Below are positions 46,540-56,880 of a DNA stretch of 64,000 nt, in pieces. This DNA comes from Calycina herbarum. Its lineage: Eukaryota > Ascomycota > Leotiomycetes > Helotiales > Pezizellaceae. A model generated the notes under the pieces. It did no database searches and had not been told where the DNA came from. It was given only the letters and a program-made list of their open reading frames with translations. The stretch spans positions 1-64,000 of the forward strand of contig LLEY01000152.1 of assembly GCA_001414485.1 (NCBI GenBank), given 5' to 3'. Numbering within the stretch: the stretch's first letter is position 1; each line of letters starts with the position of its first letter. The translations under genes and the position numbers were made by a program.

Positions 46540-47330
46540 GATACCTAGTCATTGCTCTCCGGCGACTTCAACCTTACAGTGGGTTGCGAGTTAAGCTTGA
46601 ATTTGCTCACTTTTTTTATAATCAGAGCTTTTTTTTTATTAAGGCTTTCTCCTTTTCTTTAGAAGACAGAAAATAAAAGTACTCTAAAAGAGACGAGGCC
46701 TAGCTAGAAAGAAGCGTTATATCTAATTATCTCTCTTCTATATTACTTATTAATTCGAAGTAAGTATAATGAAAGTAAACTAAAAGATAAATAATTCTTA
46801 AAATAACCCCTTTTCTTAAAAAGATTTTGAAATTTTTTTCACTACCCCTATAAGGTCGATAAGCTATGCTAAGACGCTATAAAAATCAAGACAGATATAA
46901 AATTGTCTGTTTTTGTCTTATAAAGTTTATAAAGTATAAGGGGAGATATAAGCCTCTTCTTTCCTATTCTTATAAATAGTATATTATATGTTGTTATTAA
47001 TTAATAGGTAAAAGAGTGCCTAAAAAGGGGGTAAATTAAGAAAATTTCTCAAAAAGCTCGGATTATAAAAAAAGTGGGCAAATTCAAGCTTAACTCGCAA
47101 CTCACTGTATTGTTCAAAATCATGTAGGAGATTCAAAATGTCGCTTTCGGAGTCTCTAAGAAGTTCTCAAAGGATATGACCAGGGATAGTTCCCACAAAA
47201 GATAGAAGGAAGGGCAGAAATTTATAATTCTCCTAGTTCTTCTGGAACCATGACTTTCATTATCCTAAACCGGTTCGTATAATCGAAGTAGAAGTGGGTA
47301 TTCGTAGAGTAATGCCTATTACGTGAATAG
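46540..47330. repeat. MITE-like dispersed repeat, copy B, split by a TA-target MITE
   Basis: The left part (GTCATTGCTCTCCGGCGACTTC, shortened here to its core TTGCTCTCCGGCG) ends at 46,576 and the right part resumes at 47,108 with TTGTTCAAAATCATGTAGG then AAAATGTCGCTTTCGG, matching copy A. The right end near 47,305 reads GGTATTCGTAGAGTAATGCC, related to the 58-kb copy's right end. Confidence 0.55.
46577..47107. mobile_element. 531-bp Tc1/mariner-like MITE with long inverted repeats
   Basis: The left end CAGTGGGTTGCGAGTTAAGC continues as an inverted repeat of about 55 bp with the right end, which finishes CTTAACTCGCAACTCACTG at 47,107. TA flanks it on both sides (46,575-46,576 and 47,108-47,109). 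The interior is non-coding. The CAGTG start and TA target suggest mobilisation by a Tc1/mariner-type transposase. No coding relative is present in the window. Confidence 0.87.
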
Positions 47331-48392
47331 CAAAACAGCCAGTTTAATAAATCATCAACCTCTCGCTAATATCCAGAAATGTCTTCCAACTATCACTGCA
47401 TTGCATATCAAAGAATAATTCCAGACTAGGGTTGTTGTGCTCTTTCGAGCAATGCTGACAGGAATACAGCTGGTTGATGATGGCATTTTTGAAGTACGAA
47501 TAGTAAAGAGAGATATAAAGGGAAATAAAAGTGTCAGAACGTGAAGTGAGGTTGAACTGAGTTTGGGATAGGAATGAAATAAAAGGAAATAAACTGAAAG
47601 GGAACGAATTGAAATGAACTAAACTGAAATTAGAGCTGCTGATACTTAAGATAGTTTTTAGAGAAGGGAGGCCGTTAAGTATTTATATATTTCCGAACTT
47701 CTTTTGCCTTTATATCTAGAATCAGAATGTTAGTCTTGACTTTAGTATTCTCTATACAGTATAACGTTTTTGGATGTTGCCTCGCTTATTACATGGAAGC
47801 TATTTTGCTCCAACAGCATCGGAAGGTCAAGAGCATGAATCTTAGAACCATACTCTCGAGACATGGGGCCTCCAGGCGGCGCTAAACATTTCTAGCCATC
47901 TGGCCGGAGAAATTCAAGCGCCTCCCTACGAGGTCGTCAGAAACGGTCTTATAAAATGAAAAACAGCTCAAATTTTCCAATTAGTGATAGTAACCCTGCA
48001 AGCCTAAGGAACAAGCTGGTTGATCGGATTCATCGCCTAGGTAGAAAAAAAAAACCAAGGGGAGGCTCCGGGTAAATATCGGTGGCCATGAGACTGGTGC
48101 AGCTTGAATTGATTGTTCCCCCGGGGGGGAGGAGTAGAGGTATTGTGCTCTTGGAATTCCTTATAGGTTTGTACCAGTAGGTAACGTGCGGGAAATATCA
48201 TATTTGGATATAAGCACTAAGGATTTGTGGCGGATCCCAAACAGACGCCGCCAAGAAAATACCTACAAACATAGCTTGCTAGAGCCACAGGCTAGTGAAA
48301 CCGACCAACACAAAGAATGATTTCGTGACCACGCTTCTTTCGAGACGGCTCTTCGTTTCAACGCGCAAATTTATTTCTGTCATCACAAAACC

Positions 48393-49714
48393 ATGTCTAC
48401 CGACGCTGTTCCCGCCGCAAAAGAATTCCCTAAAGACAAGGAATTTGAAGAGGGCGATGCTCGATATTTTCCTGGCGGATTCCACCCTGTGCGTCTAGGC
48501 GAGGTGTACAATTCGAGGTACGAGGTGCTTCAAAAGCTTGGGTACGGAAGATACTCAACAGTATGGTTGGTCAAAAATCAAGTGTGGGTCAATTTGGTCA
48601 AGAGCTCTCATGCAGTTAGTTCTCCGGAGTCTAACGATATAACAGAGACAGGAAGCTCTGGGCTATGAAGGTCCTCAGTGCCGAGTGCTATGGTGCTGGT
48701 ACAGGCATTTTTGAGCTTGAAATCATGCAACGTCTGACATCAAGCAACCCTGAGCATGATGGATATCAACATATTTCCACCCTCCAAGATTCCTTTCGTC
48801 ACGAGGGACCCAACGGAACCCATGCATGTCTTATAATGAAAGTCATGGGGGAAAGTCTTTCTAGCTTTGCGAATTGGTTTGAAAATCGATTAATTCCCGC
48901 TCCTTTGGTTCAGCTGTACACATACCAGCTCATGCAAGCATTGGACTATGCGCATTCATGTGGAGTAATCCACACTGGTAAGTTTACGAGGGAAATGATG
49001 GAGTTGAAATATGCTAACCCACACTGGGTAGATATTCAACCAAGCAACATCATGATGCAAGTCCCGGATGAGTCCTTGATTGAAAAATGGCTGGAAACCA
49101 GTGAACCAGCTACGAGTCCCGATTCTCAAGATTCTAGTTCACCTATCGTACCAACTCAAAGCCTGAGGGAGTTCTACTTCCCTGACGACGAAAATTATAA
49201 TTTGAAAGAGGTCCCTGTTGCCTTGGTAGACTGGGGTGTAGCAAGCTGGGTGGACAAGCCTCTCACTGAACATATTCAACCGATGCTCCTTCGCTCCCCA
49301 GAAGTCATTCTTGAAGCACCTTGGAGTACTGCTGTTGATATTTGGAATTTGGGAGCTCTGGTACCGGAACTCCTTTACGCACAGCGAACGTTTTCCGGAG
49401 TATCTCCCGAGGGGAAATACACTACGGAACAACATCTCGAGGAAATTGCGACTTTGTTAGGGCCATTTCCAAAAAGCCTGTTGGATTCAGGAAACCAGTA
49501 GATAGTCAAGGCAGTCTTCAATGACGAGGGAAAGATTCTCAGCCCACGATTGACACTCTCAGTTGGGTTGGAGGTTAGATTTGGAAATATGCCTGAAGAT
49601 GAGAGGAGCAAGTTCGTGGAATTTATACGGGCACTTATGACTGTTGATCCCGAGAAACGGGAGCCGGCGAAGGCTTTGTTGGGCCACGATTGGTTTGAGC
49701 ATGAATATGTTTAA
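48393..49714 (+). CDS. SRPK-like protein kinase with in-frame TAG (probably inactivated)
   Basis: Fungal SR-protein-kinase-like group. Model: join(48393..48583,48646..48977,49032..49714). The glycine loop is LGYGRYSTVWLV (G50), the ATP lysine K72 in WAMKVLSAECYG, the catalytic loop HTDIQPSNIM (D175, with Gln where Lys is usual), and VDWGVASW in place of DFG. RSPEVIL and WSTAVDIWNLG follow, as in SRPKs. An in-frame TAG at 49,499-49,501 (codon 331) interrupts the C-lobe, yet the same frame continues IVKAVFNDEGKILSPRLTLS and ends HDWFEHEYV at 49,714, 401 codons, the normal length. CAG to TAG by one change at CpA would explain it. The truncated product (330 aa) lacks the end of the C-lobe. Confidence 0.8.
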
Positions 49715-49932
49715 TGGGATCATTGAGAGTATGGGCTGGAGAAAAGGAAGTGGTATAGTTGAAAGTGAGTTTAGAAAGCCAAATAAAATATTCAAATTAT
49801 TAGAATAGTGTACTAAAAGAATCGTCAAGATATACACCACAACACTTCTTAAGAAGACATACGATTAAGAATTCCCTCCCTTGGTTTCATCCCTCTTCTG
49901 AACGCACACTTCTGGCATATGACAGCTTCCGT

Positions 49933-51536
49933 TCAACGGTCGCATCTAGGACTGGCTGCTTCGGAAATGGTTTGCATTATGCGAAGCATTCTTAATTTCT
50001 CCTGCTGAGCACCTTCGTAATCCTGCCATTCTCGTTGCCATCTCAAAAGCGTGTTGGACAGCATGATTGCACGAGTGCGGCATTCTCTTCCCCCCTTCTC
50101 AAGCCTCTGAATGGCGAAGTTCATTGCTTCCTGGCATCTTAAGTAGTCTTTTCGTTCACGATGACACATCGCGACAAGTTTTGATGCGAATGCGACTGCT
50201 TGATTGGGTAAAGAAAAGTCCGGGCCGAGATCCAGATACCTCGTGTATTCCAGCATTGCATGAGCCATACCTTCTGCGTAAACTTGTTTTTTGCAGATGT
50301 AGTAAGATGCATACATCAGGTAATAGTCAGCTGAAATACAGGCAGAAGAACTGTAAAAGGAATTCTTGAGGTAATCGCCTTTTCCCATACGCTATTGAAC
50401 TTTTTGAAGAACTTTTCCGGTTCCAGGTATTGTGCATCCCAGTATTTGAAGTAATAAGACAGCATGTGAAGGATGATGATGTTTTGCTCGCCAATGAGAT
50501 TGCTGAATTTCTTAACGGTTTTGTAATACCCAATGAAGGGAAGTCTTGAATTCTTCGGGAGGGACATGGCTAAGCGAGCTCACCAAGAGGTAAAGTGGAT
50601 GCTCAACTCCATGTTGATCGGAGATGAGACTCAGAAGCTTTTTGAAGAAACCATTTAAAAGCCCTTTGGGACCGCGAGGCTCAATGCCACAGAGCTCCAG
50701 GCATATTCGCCAAAGTTTGACCACGATCGAGGGATCCCGATCAAATGATACTTGGTTCACCCCCGCAAAGAACTTTTCAAGGGTGATTTGAGCCTTCAAG
50801 TGTAATCCGGATTGAATGAATATAGATGCTCCGTAACATTGATCTGACAGAAATTGCCACCTGCTAGTTTAGGCTGTTTGGTTGCCATTCGGATCGAGAA
50901 ATCCAAATACATCAGCAGACCATCCTTTGCTTCTTGGGTCGAACATGGCTCCGAGATAGTTGTCAATACCAATGATTAACTTCTCCTGGTGTCCGTAATT
51001 TTCGGGGGAAATAGGGCATTTTAAACGATTCATAGACGCGGATTCTGCAAGAATGATATCACTGAGATCGGACTTTTGTGGAAGGGCACGATCTCGCTTC
51101 CGTTCAGGATCTCGATTTCCCGCGTTTTTCTTGATTTTGTGTCTTCTGAAGTGTTTCTTGTACATGTTTGTGCTAATAAAAGACAACGAGGTTAGAAAGA
51201 CTGGCATTTCTGTGGCTGGGAAAGGCTTTTGTAAACTCACGTGGCCGAGAAGTGATATACGGCTTCCATAATCTCCGCAATCACTCTCAAAGAACATTTT
51301 TCGTCAAGGTATAGTTCGCGTATTTTTCCATCCACCTCGTTCCACTTTCCTTCAGGAATTGGCCTTTTCCTTGAAGCTGGTTCCTCCTTTAGTCCTTGAC
51401 GTGCCTGACGGTGCTTGAACTGATTGGTCGACGTAGATCGTCTGGTTGGGTTGATGAGGCAGCACAATCCGCTGCTCGCCTGTGTTGGGGGGTCTTGGAA
51501 CGAGTGGTTTAAGTGGTCGAGTGGGGATAACGACAA
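49933..51536 (-). CDS. Clr5-domain protein with a broken reading frame
   Basis: Starts at 51,536. The Clr5 domain (KWNEVDGKIRELYLDEKCSL then RVIAEIMEAVYHF, continuing MYKKHFRRHKIKK) spans a 68-nt intron (51,173-51,240). Exon 2 runs 51,172-50,921; a 60-nt intron with branch-like CCTAAAC leads to exon 3 at 50,860 (WQFLSDQCYGASIFIQSG). Near 50,529-50,531 the frame breaks: sequence continues one base off as TVKKFSNLIGEQNIIILHML, which one base too many in GGG would explain. A further exon from about 50,350 to the stop at 49,933 (SADYYLMYASYYICKKQVYA) is helical, TPR-like. The last intron could not be placed. Clr5 is named after a yeast silencing factor; the role of these long fungal proteins is unknown. 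Divergent from the GTPase gene. Confidence 0.65.
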
Positions 51537-52454
51537 ATTGCCTCATGGGGCTAACGTAGTTTTCCATACTTCCAATTTTGGAATAACTCCAACAGAAGCT
51601 TGGGAAAATATGAAGATAAGAGCAGTAGATTAAGGCAGCGAGTGCCCAAACGAATTTTTTGAGAATGCAGGATCGTGATGTGAGAGAAACGAAGAGAAGC
51701 GATGCTGAGGAGTTGAGTGAAGCAAGTTAATATTGGATGTGGAGACAAGGAAAGAGTTATAACCAATTGTAGGGAGTCGGGCGCTCGCCTCATGGCAGTC
51801 AAGTACTGGATTGGATGAAACACTAAAGTTCCTCATGGATGGACCAATGATTGCGATATACGTTGAATGCCACAAAGCCATGTGAAGGAGGGGAAATGTA
51901 AGAATCAAGACCAATCATTGGCATTCTCGCTTGATGAACTCCCGATTGGATAAAACACTAAAGTTCCTCCCAACTGGGCCAATGAATTTCCTAGACGAAC
52001 TATGATGCTGTGCATAATGCAGCTTCAGATTGCTACCATAAGCAGTTGCCCCACTGGAGAAACCAGCCAATAAGTGCGCAGGTCGTCTTTCTGAGCCACC
52101 AACAATCTCTGTTGTGCAGCGAGGAAGCACCATAGATACAGCAACATCGAGGGATTTTGCACAGTTGTAAAAAGCAATGAGGGACTCAGAAGAATTAACA
52201 GGTTAGACCAATGATTCACAATCTACCAGAAAAATAGGTAGATGACTTAAAGGCGGCATTGGGGGTTTAACGCATAAAAGCTCGAAGAGTTCCCCTCGAA
52301 CGATAGGGTCAGTTGCAATTGTCTATCACCTCCAAAGTTGACCACGTGTCCCCCTCATCTGTTCTGAAATATTTAACCTTTATCCCTCTCTTCGTACCAG
52401 GCACACATCATTTCTCAATTGCGACCTTCCGTTCAAGTTTTCGTCAACGCACTC
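51537..52454. promoter_or_regulatory. bidirectional promoter with clustered CCAAT boxes and a duplicated motif
   Basis: Lies between two divergent starts. I count six CCAAT/ATTGG sites: about 51,762, 51,843, 51,911 (both strands in GACCAATCATTGG), 51,979, 52,066 and 52,205. A roughly 40-bp segment with AACACTAAAGTTCCTC is present twice, at about 51,810-51,850 and 51,945-51,985, each ending in a CCAAT box. CCAAT is bound by the Hap/CBF complex in fungi; use here is inference. Confidence 0.5.
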
Positions 52455-54026
52455 ATGACCTCAACCACAATGTCTACTTCTGGCGAACAAGTTATTCACC
52501 ATCGAGAGGCTGATTATCATGGAACTCTCAAAGAGCCTGTAAAACAGACTACACTCCAAGATTCTGAATCTTCCGATGAAGATGAGGAAGATGTGGAACG
52601 TATCGTGCCTGAGTTGTTTGGCAACGAAGAACAACAATTCAATTGGATCACTGCCAGCTATCACCGATTCAAGGAGTTTGTCATTGCATCGAAAGGACAT
52701 ATGACGAAGCGAGTGTTCAAGCATTTCAAGAAATAGTAAGTATTTTTGTCACACTACAAGGTTGTGTTTGCTGATTGGTGAGATGGAAACAGCCTTAGAG
52801 GTACCAAAGTTATTTTCGTGATCGGAAAATCTGGGACAGGAAAAATAACGATTTTGCGGGAAATCTCTGGCTTGGATCTCAAAGTTGGGGCTACCTTTAA
52901 ATCTGGTATGTCTCTCAACCAGTCATGAAGTATTGAACACAAGGCTGACTGTTGAAATAGGCACACTCAATTACCAAGTCTGTCCAGCGGTGATTGATAA
53001 TGAGCAATACCTTTTCATCGATACTGCTGGATTTGGTGCTGCAGACATGAACGACGAGGAAAACCATCTTAACATCGTTAGTTCCCTAGAGACTCTTAGG
53101 GATTTCGTCGAATTTGCTGGCCTCCTGTTCGTGTATGGCTCTGCAAATAATACGCGTGAAATGAGGGAAGATGCGAAGACCATGCAGTGGGCGCAATGTT
53201 TCTTCGGGCCAGACTTTTATCAGAAAATCACAGTTGTAACTACTATGTGGGACAATCATAGCGAGTCGGCGATGAGAAGAATCTTAAAAAAAGGGGGCAA
53301 ACTTGATGAGGTTACTGAGACTCTCAAGGATATCCTGGACCCTCCAGATCATTATCACGGAGGGCTTCTCTACCACCACGGGCTTCCCAATGGAAAGGCT
53401 ACTACAGATTTCAACGTCCCCGTTCAGGATGTGGACATGGTGTCTGAAAGAGGCGATGAGATGAAAAGGCTCCTTCATGATCGATACCGTGTTTGCAACT
53501 CCAAGCTAGCTAAACTTCAGATTGAGTGCGAACTGGATGAGGGACGCGATCCAATGGAAACAGAAGCTGCCAAAGTTCTGAATGCAACAACCGAGAATAC
53601 GAAGATAATCATTCGGGATGGTCGCGCGATCGTCACTAAAGTTGTACATCTCCAACCCACTAAAACCGTGCCTACACCTGCTTCGAACCCATGCTTCCTT
53701 CAGAACCAAGCACCCAAACCGGAGGCTCTCAACCCATTTCTCAGTCCACCACCTCTGAGAGCTTCTCGAAGGATCAATCCAAGGAAAAAACAAAGGGAGA
53801 AACCAAGAAATCCAAAGAACGAGAGGAAAAAGCTGAACGACTAATACCGACGACATCGTGGTTTAAAAGAATACGTGTTTGGTTGGAAGTAGCCAAGCAG
53901 GCTTCGGTTTACTTCAAAGAATATCGCGAACACGCTCAGAAGAATCCCAACAGTTCTACGAGACCTATTTGGAGGATCATTGGAAGCCTCAAACATTGGT
54001 GGTCTGGAGAACCAACGCAGGAGTGA
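52455..54026 (+). CDS. AIG1/GIMAP-like P-loop GTPase, altered Walker A
   Basis: Model: join(52455..52735,52793..52905,52961..), introns of 57 and 55 nt. An acidic N terminus (SESSDEDEEDVERIV) precedes the G domain: P-loop VIGKSGTGKI (residues 103-112), FIDTAGFGAADMND (G3 region) and VVTTMWDNH in the G4 position. The P-loop has Ile112 (codon ATA, 52,845-52,847) where Ser/Thr should coordinate magnesium; ACA to ATA would be a single C-to-T. The frame of the G domain stops at 53,844 in a low-quality Pro/Arg/Lys-rich tail, while the adjacent frame from about 53,690 reads STTSESFSKDQSKEKTKGET then WFKRIRVWLEVAKQASVYFK to 54,026 and looks like the true C terminus. An unplaced intron (for example 53,624-53,704) or a frameshift links them. 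Function unknown; such GTPases can associate with membranes or immunity-like systems. Confidence 0.75.
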
Positions 54027-55005
54027 GGTAACAATAATGTCACGGCAATATCTCGTTCCGCAGTTTGGTGGGGTATAAGTTCATGGGAAAAATGGAAAAG
54101 TTTGGACAAGCAGAGTGTTCTAGTCATCATTTTGGTCTTTCACGGCCTTCTCACGAGTTTATTTTGTTTTTCGAAAAGCTTGCTCAACCAAGCTCGGTAA
54201 CATCCTTGCCTTGCTCAACCAACTCAAGTTGACTATTTTCAGGAAGCGATTTTATTATTTTGTTCCCAAATTGTGTCCTTAACTCAGACCAATCTTTGAT
54301 CTCTCAGGCTTTGTTCTTGTTTGCAAAGTGCCATTCTTCATATCCTAGTTAGCCAAAATCAAATTGTTCTTCTTATATTGTTGCACTATTTGACACGCAA
54401 TTAATAATGACTTGATTCATTTTCAACCATACTCTCCTATCCTAGAACTCATTGAAGCCATTTTTACCCCAAACCAGGTAGTAGTAATCTTCCAGCCTGC
54501 CTTGCCACAAAAAACGCAGCAAACCCGTCTCCCCGGGTCCGCTGGTGTATAAGGCAGATGGAAAGAGGGAGCTGATTTTCGGGAAATAGATAAGGCGTGA
54601 TAAGAATGGTTAGGGGTTGATTGAATTTGGATTTCTGGAGAAGATTGAGGGGATCAGGTAGGGAAGTTTATTCTCTTTCGTGCTTCTTTGTTCTGAACGT
54701 TTCTATCGAATATCCTTATGAGAAGGAGATTAGACCGAGAAAATGCGGAACCAAGTCCTGTCTACGTTTACCTATTGATGGTCTCAAAGACTCAAAAATG
54801 ATAAATCAGCATAGTCTCACCCCTTGCTTAGGTGGGGAGACTTAGCTCCTTCACTAGTGGTGTCCACGTATCCGCTGAAAAATGACTTGCCTTTGAAGAT
54901 TTACTAGTTCCCACGGACAGCTTCTCAATCAAAAATGTATCCCTACGCAATAAAAACATTTTACCATCCGGACAAACCATTTGCACACTCGAGAGAGTTT
55001 CCATC
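54027..55005. other. intergenic region, no gene seen
   Basis: Only short frames (for example 54,621-54,845) without a domain. The right end is the promoter of the small membrane protein gene. Confidence 0.5.
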
Positions 55006-55855
55006 ATGGTCAGTCATATGAACACATAAAGATTTCTTTCCCTTACTGACTCCCAGGAGACTCACCCGTCTCTCTCATCGCAAGCTCACGGAAGATCAGG
55101 CTCCCAAGATGCAGCGTCCGGTGAAAGATTACCAATCTATGGCGAAGTGATCAAGAATGCATCAGAAGCACATAGAGAATCAAATCCCCCAGACGCAGAA
55201 TCAGGCGACCGGTTACCAACCTATGACGAAACCGTCAGTTATGCATCATACAAGAAAGAGCTGGAAAGAGCACCCCTTTCTCCAGCCGAACTTCACATTC
55301 TCGTGCCGCCATATCCAATGACTCTCTGGGGAAGTTTAGCAATTATATCTAGCTGCATTGGATCCTTAATTCACTTAAGAAATTCTTGGTGTTGTAAGTG
55401 CTTTATTATGCTCACGATTAGTTTTAGGTCTAATCATTCAATAGGTGCTCCCTGAAATCCCATTCGGGAAAGAAAGGGTTGTTGATGGTCATTTTTTGAG
55501 TGGTTACTTTCTCGCCAGTTTTCTTGCCATGTTCCCAGCTTTCATCAGAGGATGTTACTTAATGGTGTTAATTGATCTAGAGGAAGAGAGACATAGGCAA
55601 ATCGCTTTTGGTTTTGGCAAGCCAGAATATTCTTGGGATGATCTAGAGAAGGGTGGAATTAGGACATTGATACGCGCTTTTGACGAAAATGGAGCTCTCA
55701 AAAAGGAAGTTGTATACGCAATGCTCAACCGAGATGTATGCATGCAAAAATACCGTTGGACTTTCTATGGATTTTGTTTCCCTATGCTTTATTGTCGATT
55801 CTCTTATTTGCAGGTATTGCAGCGGAATATAATTGACATAGGGTTACGTTCGTGA
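55006..55855 (+). CDS. unknown small multi-pass membrane protein
   Basis: Not a family I recognise. The ATG at 55,006 is followed at once by GTCAGT, and a 48-nt intron (55,009-55,056) with CTGAC branch site gives M-ETHPSLSSQAHG. Two repeats with the motif LPxYxExV (ERLPIYGEVIKNAS and DRLPTYDETVSYAS, about 20 residues apart in spacing of the copies) form the N-terminal part and resemble PY-type tails. A hydrophobic segment (TLWGSLAIISSCIGSLI) follows. A second exon begins near 55,444 (LPEIPFGKERVVDG) with two more hydrophobic segments (FLASFLAMFPAFIRGCYLMV and a C-terminal one) and stops at 55,853-55,855. No donor keeps the phase between the exons, so an error or frameshift near 55,395 is possible. 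A second frame at 55,765-55,830 (WILFPYALLSILLFAGIAAE) is an alternative end. Confidence 0.5.
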
Positions 55856-56194
55856 ACAGGGCCTTGTGTTTGAGACATTCCACGAAGTATAAACCCGAGT
55901 TATTAGAAATCATGTAAGAGAAGCTGGCTTTCTCCGAGTATACCTGCCATATTAGAGTATGTATAAGAAACGCTAGGATAATTAGAATCAGTGTTCAGGG
56001 AGAATGAAAAAATCAATTTCTTGCCTATCCTAAAAATTCTTTAACAATATCTGCTGTTTCCAATATCTTCCTGTTCCCTGAACGGTATCTCGAGAGAAAT
56101 AATTGAAGAAAAATTGCGCCATAGGTATGTATACTTTAGAATCCCATCTCAAAATTGATTGAAAACATCTTTCGCCCGAACTAAGTGGAAGTAA

Positions 56195-56350
56195 GAAAAG
56201 TGAGCATTACTCTTTAAGCACCCCTTTCATTTTACCAGAGTAGCTTTCGCACAATTGCAAATATTGTTCAAGAGAATTTAGGAGAATCAGGAAACCAACT
56301 CAATGCTCTTAATTAGCCAAAAGTATTTCGTACAATTAAAGTAAATGTAA
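56195..56350. repeat. MITE-like dispersed repeat, copy C
   Basis: Left end GTGAGCATTACTCTTTAAGC is the inverted form of the family right end (GAGAGTAATGCCCAC at 58.36 kb). Internal TTTAGGAGAATCAGGAAACC matches copies A and D. The right boundary is uncertain. Confidence 0.5.
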
Positions 56351-56739
56351 GAGAAACGTGCGAAACTCTAGCAACACCCCACTATTTACCCCACTAACAG
56401 CAACACCATGAGTTTATATTGTACCTCTAATATCGAAAAGAAGTAAGAGAAGTAGAAGAGTTAGAGTAGAGCTTCAATTGCGTCATATAATTAGGGCAAA
56501 ACCCTGGCGTTGTTGTCAGGTTCTTACGAAATTAGTCTACCCCCTCGCCCTGGGTGTTGCCAGAGTTACGCTCGTTTCTTTTATGTCTTCACCAAGTAAT
56601 GCATAATTTTCTTACTCTCTTTAATTCACCAGTCAACATCGTTCTAGGAGAGCACTTAACTTTTGGAACAAAATGTATACCAGGAACCAAACTATCACAA
56701 AAATGTGACGAAAAAAAGTAGCGATATGTGTACAAAAAC

Positions 56740-56880
56740 CAGAAATCGTCACATCATTCAAGAGTATGGGGTAATTCCAAGGTTTCCAGAGGTTCTCAAA
56801 CACTATTCTCAATTATTCTAAGCTGCTGGGTAAATATAAAGTAAAGTAGGTACGCGAGAGCAATGCTCACTTCTTACCGG
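56740..56880. repeat. MITE-like dispersed repeat, partial copy E
   Basis: Ends GTACGCGAGAGCAATGCTCAC near 56,875, related to the right end of copy D; internal TTCTCAATTATTCTAAGCTG also resembles the family. Left boundary unknown. Confidence 0.45.

Larger units (their letters stand above)
45670..48392. other. repeat-rich intergenic region
   Basis: Holds two copies of the MITE-like family (about 45,950-46,200 and 46,540-47,330) and a Tc1/mariner-like MITE nested in the second, described separately. Between 47,330 and 48,390 I see only the presumed promoter of the kinase gene. No gene is supported. Confidence 0.55.

Noticed and set aside
26653..49714. TAG recoded as glutamine in this genome
   Set aside because: Other genes here end in TAG (for example the rhodopsin-fold gene at 43,663), and repeats are full of TAG. 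Local nonsense mutation is simpler.
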